A DNA stretch of 64,000 nucleotides. Source: Nonomuraea sp. SBT364. GTDB lineage: Bacteria > Actinomycetota > Actinomycetes > Streptosporangiales > Streptosporangiaceae. The translations under genes were made by a program, and so were the position numbers. Shown in pieces: positions 60,661 through 64,000 of this stretch (within the stretch, counting starts at the first letter, position 1; each line of letters opens with the position of its first letter). The notes beneath the pieces are model-generated. The model had not been told where the DNA came from, did not search any database, and was given only the letters and a program-made list of their open reading frames with translations. The DNA lies in NCBI RefSeq assembly GCF_001083785.1, contig NZ_LAVL01000006.1, positions 1 through 64,000 on the forward strand, written 5' to 3'.

Positions 60661-60679
60661 TTTGGTAAGGGTAACCTAA
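60661..60679 (+). promoter_or_regulatory. Iron box (DmdR/IdeR-type operator) of the second uptake operon
   Basis: TTTGGTAAGGGTAACCTAA matches the recalled iron-box consensus at 16 of 19 positions. It lies 33 bases before the binding-protein start at 60713 and 31 bases before the divergent AraC start, so it may control both. Confidence 0.83.
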
Positions 60680-60712
60680 GTTCGTCTCATCCCTGCTGAA
60701 GGAACCCTTCTG

Positions 60713-61711
60713 ATGCACTCTGCCCAGCTCCGGCGCACCGCCGGAGCCACAGCCCTCGCGCTCGCCCTGGTGGCCGGGTGCGGTTCGGCGCCCTCCGGCG
60801 AGCAGCCGGCCGCGGCCGCCGCGACCCGCGTGTTCGCCGCGGACAACGGCCAGGTCACCATCCCCGCCGACCCGAAGCGGGTCGTCGCCACGGGGTACGC
60901 GGTGCCCGCGCTCATCGAGGCCGGCGCCGCGCTGGTCGGCATCTCCACCTGGAAGCGCGGCCTGCCGCTGATGTCGCAGGAGGACCGGGCGACCTACGAC
61001 GGCCTGGAGAAGATCGCCGGCGAAGCCGCCGCCGAGACCAACTACGAGGCCATCGCCAAGGTCAAGCCGGACCTCATCGTCATCGGCGTCCCGGCCCCGG
61101 TGCTGGCCGACGTGGACATGGAGCGGCTGAAGTCCATCGCCCCCGTCGTCGCGATCGGCCCGACCATCCCGTCCGCGTGGCGCGAGCTGTCGCAGCGCCA
61201 GTCCGACGCCGCCGGCCGCGCCGCCGACTTCGGCCGGGCCAAGGCCGCCTACGAGAAGAAGGCCGCCGAACTGGCCGCCAAGTACGAGCAGGCGCTGGCG
61301 GGCGTGAGGTTCGGCCACGTCGGCACGTACGGGGAGGCCGCAAAGGGAACGTTCCAGCGCGAGTTCGCCGGCTCGTGGGGCACCAACATCGCCCAGGACG
61401 TCGGCGTCACCTACTACGGCCAGGTCAAGAAGAAGGGCGGAGGCAGCGCCGACGTGTCGGAGTACCCGTCGATCGAGGAGCTGCCGGCGAGCCTCGGCGA
61501 GGCCGACGCGATCACGTACTCGGTGCAGCCCGACGGCACGCCCAACGAGTCCGTGAAGTACGTGCTCGACTCCCCGCTGTGGAAGAACCTGCCCGCGGTC
61601 AAGGCGGGCAAGGCGTACCCGATCCGCTACACGGAGGCGGCCACGTACGACTCGGCGCTCATGACCCTGGACGCCGTGGACCAGGCGCTCGCGCCGCTGG
61701 TGGCGTCATGA
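60713..61711 (+). CDS. Iron-siderophore substrate-binding lipoprotein
   Basis: 332 residues; AAGGAA upstream. Lipoprotein signal ending LVAGC. FepB/CdtB-like (cluster A-II) domains: VTIPADPKRVVATGYAVPAL, VKPDLIVIGVPAP, FGHVGTYGEAAKG. First gene of an operon that continues with a siderophore-interacting reductase and two FecCD permeases. Confidence 0.9.
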   Translation: MHSAQLRRTAGATALALALVAGCGSAPSGEQPAAAAATRVFAADNGQVTIPADPKRVVATGYAVPALIEAGAALVGISTWKRGLPLMSQEDRATYDGLEKIAGEAAAETNYEAIAKVKPDLIVIGVPAPVLADVDMERLKSIAPVVAIGPTIPSAWRELSQRQSDAAGRAADFGRAKAAYEKKAAELAAKYEQALAGVRFGHVGTYGEAAKGTFQREFAGSWGTNIAQDVGVTYYGQVKKKGGGSADVSEYPSIEELPASLGEADAITYSVQPDGTPNESVKYVLDSPLWKNLPAVKAGKAYPIRYTEAATYDSALMTLDAVDQALAPLVAS

Positions 61712-62523
61712 GCGTGGACCGCCGCGACCCGGGGCCCAAGGTGGCCGCCCACCAGGCCACCGGTGACGGCCTGACCCGCATCCCCTACCCGATCGGCGTG
61801 CGCACCGTCCGGGTGGCGGCCCGCGAGCTGGTGACGCCGCGCATGCTGCGGCTCACCCTCAAGGGGCCGGAGCTCGACGGCTTCCACACCTACCAGGCCG
61901 ACGACCACGTCAGGATCGTCTTCCCGGACCCCGGCGGCACGCATCGCGTTCCCGTGCCGAACGACAAGCTGATGCTCGACTGGCCCCGGCCGATGCCCCC
62001 GACGCGCAAGTACACCGTGCGGCGCTACGACGCGGCGGCCCGCGAGCTGGACCTGGACTTCGTGCTGCACGAGGGCGGCCTCGCGACCGGCTGGGCGGCG
62101 TCGGCCGAGGTGGGCGACGAGGTGACGGTCGCCGGTCCGCCGGGGGCCAAGACGTTCCCGCACACCTACGGGCACTACGTGTTCGCCGTCGACGCCACCG
62201 CGCTGCCCGCGGCGGCCCGCTGGCTGGAGGAGTCCCCGGCCGGCGTCTCCGCGCACCTGGTGATCGAGACCGGCGACGCCGTCGAGCACGGCTACCCGCT
62301 CGCGGAGCGCGCCGGCGTGGAGGTCGTGTGGCTCGTCCGCGAGAACGGGCGGTCCGCCCTGGCGGAGACCGTCCAGGGGCTGAAGCTGCCGGACGTCCCG
62401 GCGTTCCTGTTCGCGGCCGGCGAGACGGGCGACCTCAAACCGCTGCGTCCGTGGAGCGAGGGACGGCTGGACGCCCTGTTCACCGGCTACTGGAAGCGCG
62501 GAGTCGCCGGGCTTGAAGACTGA
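61708..62523 (+). CDS. Siderophore-interacting protein (FAD ferric-siderophore reductase)
   Basis: 271 residues; ATG overlaps the binding-protein stop (ATGA). FAD-binding barrel with the RKYTVRRYD motif, then an NADPH-binding half (VFAVDATALPAAARWLEE). SIP proteins release iron in the cytoplasm by reducing ferric siderophores. ViuB/FscN-like. Its position in the uptake operon supports this. Confidence 0.92.
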   Translation: MSVDRRDPGPKVAAHQATGDGLTRIPYPIGVRTVRVAARELVTPRMLRLTLKGPELDGFHTYQADDHVRIVFPDPGGTHRVPVPNDKLMLDWPRPMPPTRKYTVRRYDAAARELDLDFVLHEGGLATGWAASAEVGDEVTVAGPPGAKTFPHTYGHYVFAVDATALPAAARWLEESPAGVSAHLVIETGDAVEHGYPLAERAGVEVVWLVRENGRSALAETVQGLKLPDVPAFLFAAGETGDLKPLRPWSEGRLDALFTGYWKRGVAGLED

Positions 62524-63496
62524 CTACCGGCCGGTCGTCCTCGCCGCGTCGGTGGTGCTGCTGCTCGCCATGGCCGTCGCCAGTCTGTGCGTCGGCGCGC
62601 AGGCGCTCGCGCCCGCCGGCGTGTGGCGGGCGCTCACCGGCTCCGGCGGCGGTGACGCGTACCTGATCGTGCGGGAGGTACGGGTGCCGCGCACGATTCT
62701 CGGCATCTGCGTCGGCGCGGCCCTCGGCACCGCCGGCACGCTGGTCCAGACGCTGACGCGCAACCCGCTCGCCGAACCGGGCATCCTGGGCGTGACGGCG
62801 GGGGCCGGCTTCGCGATCAACGTCGGCGGCGTGCTGGGCCTGGCCGGCGGGCAGCCGGCGCAGCTCGCGCTGGCGTCCCTCGGCGCCGTGCTCGCCGCCG
62901 TGCTGGTGTACGCGCTCGGCTCGGCCGCGCCGCTGCGGCTGGTGCTCACCGGGGTGGCGCTGAGCGCGGTGCTCTCCGGCATCTCGCTCGGGCTGCGGCT
63001 CATGCTGCCGGATGTGTTCGACCGGTTCAGGTTCTGGTCCGTGGGATCGCTGGCCGGGCAGGAGCAGGCACCGCTCGCCCTGCCCGCCGGCACGATCGCC
63101 GTCGCGCTGTTGTGCGCCGCCCTGGTGACCAGGCCGCTGAACGCCCTGATGCTGGGGGACGAGGTCGCGCGGGCGCTCGGCGGGCACGTGCTGCGCACCC
63201 GGGTGTCCGTGCTTGTGATCGTGACCCTGCTGGCCGGTGCGGCCACCGCCGCGGCCGGGCCGATCGCGTTCCTGGGGCTGATGGTGCCGCACCTGGCCAG
63301 GCGGGTGGCGGGCGGGTCGATCCCCTGGCTGATGGCGTTCACGATGGTGCTCGGGCCGGTGCTGCTGCTCGCCTCGGACATCGGGGCGCGGGTGCTGCTG
63401 CCGACCGGCGAGGTGCCCGTGGCGGTGGTGACCGCGTTCGCCGGCGCGCCGGTGCTCATCTGGGCGGTGCGGCGGCGCGGGGCGGTGCCGGCGTGA
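62513..63496 (+). CDS. FecCD-family siderophore permease
   Basis: 327 residues from a TTG start at 62513, overlapping the end of the SIP gene. FecCD landmarks: VRVPRTILGICVGAALGTAG, LTRNPLAEPGILGVTAGAG, AGPIAFLGLMVPHLARRVAG. Forms the channel with the next permease. Confidence 0.9.
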   Translation: MKTDYRPVVLAASVVLLLAMAVASLCVGAQALAPAGVWRALTGSGGGDAYLIVREVRVPRTILGICVGAALGTAGTLVQTLTRNPLAEPGILGVTAGAGFAINVGGVLGLAGGQPAQLALASLGAVLAAVLVYALGSAAPLRLVLTGVALSAVLSGISLGLRLMLPDVFDRFRFWSVGSLAGQEQAPLALPAGTIAVALLCAALVTRPLNALMLGDEVARALGGHVLRTRVSVLVIVTLLAGAATAAAGPIAFLGLMVPHLARRVAGGSIPWLMAFTMVLGPVLLLASDIGARVLLPTGEVPVAVVTAFAGAPVLIWAVRRRGAVPA

Positions 63497-64000
63497 GCGG
63501 CTTCCTCGTGCTGCGCGCGGGCGCGTACTCGCTCAGGGCCGGGCGCAGGACGCTCGTGGTGTCGCTCGCCCTGCTGCTCGCGGCGCTGGGCCTGGCCGTA
63601 CTGGGCCTGTGCGTCGGGACCTCGTGGACCCCGCCGCGTGAGGTGCTCGCGGCGCTGGCCGGGTACGGCGACGAGGTCGTGGTCGTGCGGGAGTGGCGGC
63701 TGCCCCGGGTCGCCGCCGCGCTGGTGTTCGGCGCGGCGCTCGGCCTGGCCGGCGCGGTCTTCCAGAACCTCACGCGCAACGCGCTCGGTAGCCCCGACGT
63801 CGTCGGGCTCGACGCGGGCTCCTACACCGGCGCGCTGTTCGCGATCACCGTGCTGGGCGGCACGTCCGCGCAGCTCGCCCTCAGCTCCATCGCCGGCGGC
63901 CTGGCCGCCGCCGGGGCCGTCTACGCGCTGTCGCTCAGGTCGGGCCTGAACGGCATGCGCCTGGTCGTCATCGGGATCGCCGTGAACGCGATGCTGACCG
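63493..64000 (+). CDS. FecCD-family siderophore permease (runs off right edge)
   Basis: Starts GTG at 63493 overlapping the previous stop (GTGA). The 169 codons in the window include WRLPRVAAALVFGAALGLAG and NLTRNALGSPDVVGLDAGS. The rest, and probably the ATPase gene, lie beyond the edge. Confidence 0.88.
   Translation, partial: MSGFLVLRAGAYSLRAGRRTLVVSLALLLAALGLAVLGLCVGTSWTPPREVLAALAGYGDEVVVVREWRLPRVAAALVFGAALGLAGAVFQNLTRNALGSPDVVGLDAGSYTGALFAITVLGGTSAQLALSSIAGGLAAAGAVYALSLRSGLNGMRLVVIGIAVNAMLT

Overview
The window is high-GC, G/C-ending-codon DNA from a filamentous actinomycete. SARP and LAL regulators, many secreted hydrolases, DmdR/IdeR-type iron boxes, F420-type LLM oxidoreductase and numerous TetR/MFS pairs fit a Streptosporangiaceae-like or Streptomyces-like genome (inference; no rRNA or other marker is present). 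No tRNA, rRNA or CRISPR array was seen.

Region 1 (1-8.9 kb): a secreted pectate lyase with a clear promoter, the start of a second secreted protein, and an FtsX-ectodomain-like membrane protein. Next comes a complete but decayed Tn402/Tn5053-family transposon at 2761-7696. It has 33-bp imperfect terminal inverted repeats (25/33 identical) and a perfect 5-bp target duplication (CGGGA). It carries a broken tniA, a broken tniB and an intact AfsR-type SARP regulator with its own heptamer-repeat operator. A secreted acetylhydrolase-like enzyme follows.

Region 2 (8.9-16.4 kb): a six-gene minus-strand iron-siderophore operon behind an iron box. It encodes a binding lipoprotein, two FecCD permeases, an ATPase, and a heterodimeric ABC transporter whose two halves have complementary degenerate motifs. 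A second iron-box operon (binding lipoprotein, SIP flavoreductase, two FecCD permeases) closes the window at 60.7-64 kb.

Region 3 (16.5-29.7 kb): a frameshifted zinc-ribbon gene. Then an operon of four secreted proteins: an S8 prodomain-like protein without protease domain, a sedolisin-like protein that has lost its catalytic residues, a propeller-like protein and an active-looking S8 protease. It lies below a large LAL regulator and a tiny acidic peptide gene. An LLM oxidoreductase/deaminase pair and an Lrp regulator follow.

Region 4 (29.8-50 kb): stress, detoxification and efflux genes arranged as regulator-target pairs: PP2C phosphatase, AmpG-like MFS, GlxA/isonitrile-hydratase-like, TetR/glyoxalase, MerR/flavoprotein/DHA2, TetR/azoreductase/SMR, erythromycin-esterase-like, HxlR/quinone reductase, ECF sigma/DHA2. 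Remnants of a phosphodiester glycosidase and an alpha/beta hydrolase are also present.

Region 5 (50-56.1 kb): a rubber (polyisoprene) degradation cluster. A TetR regulator diverges from two tandem Tat-exported latex clearing proteins and a two-subunit molybdenum hydroxylase of the OxiAB type. In the first Lcp the haem and catalytic residues fall at the same residue numbers I recall for Lcp of Streptomyces sp. K30. The remainder (56.1-60.6 kb) holds an NAD-binding epimerase-like protein, a fumarate-reductase/L-aspartate-oxidase-type flavoprotein, an amino-acid-type binding lipoprotein and an AraC regulator next to the second iron operon.
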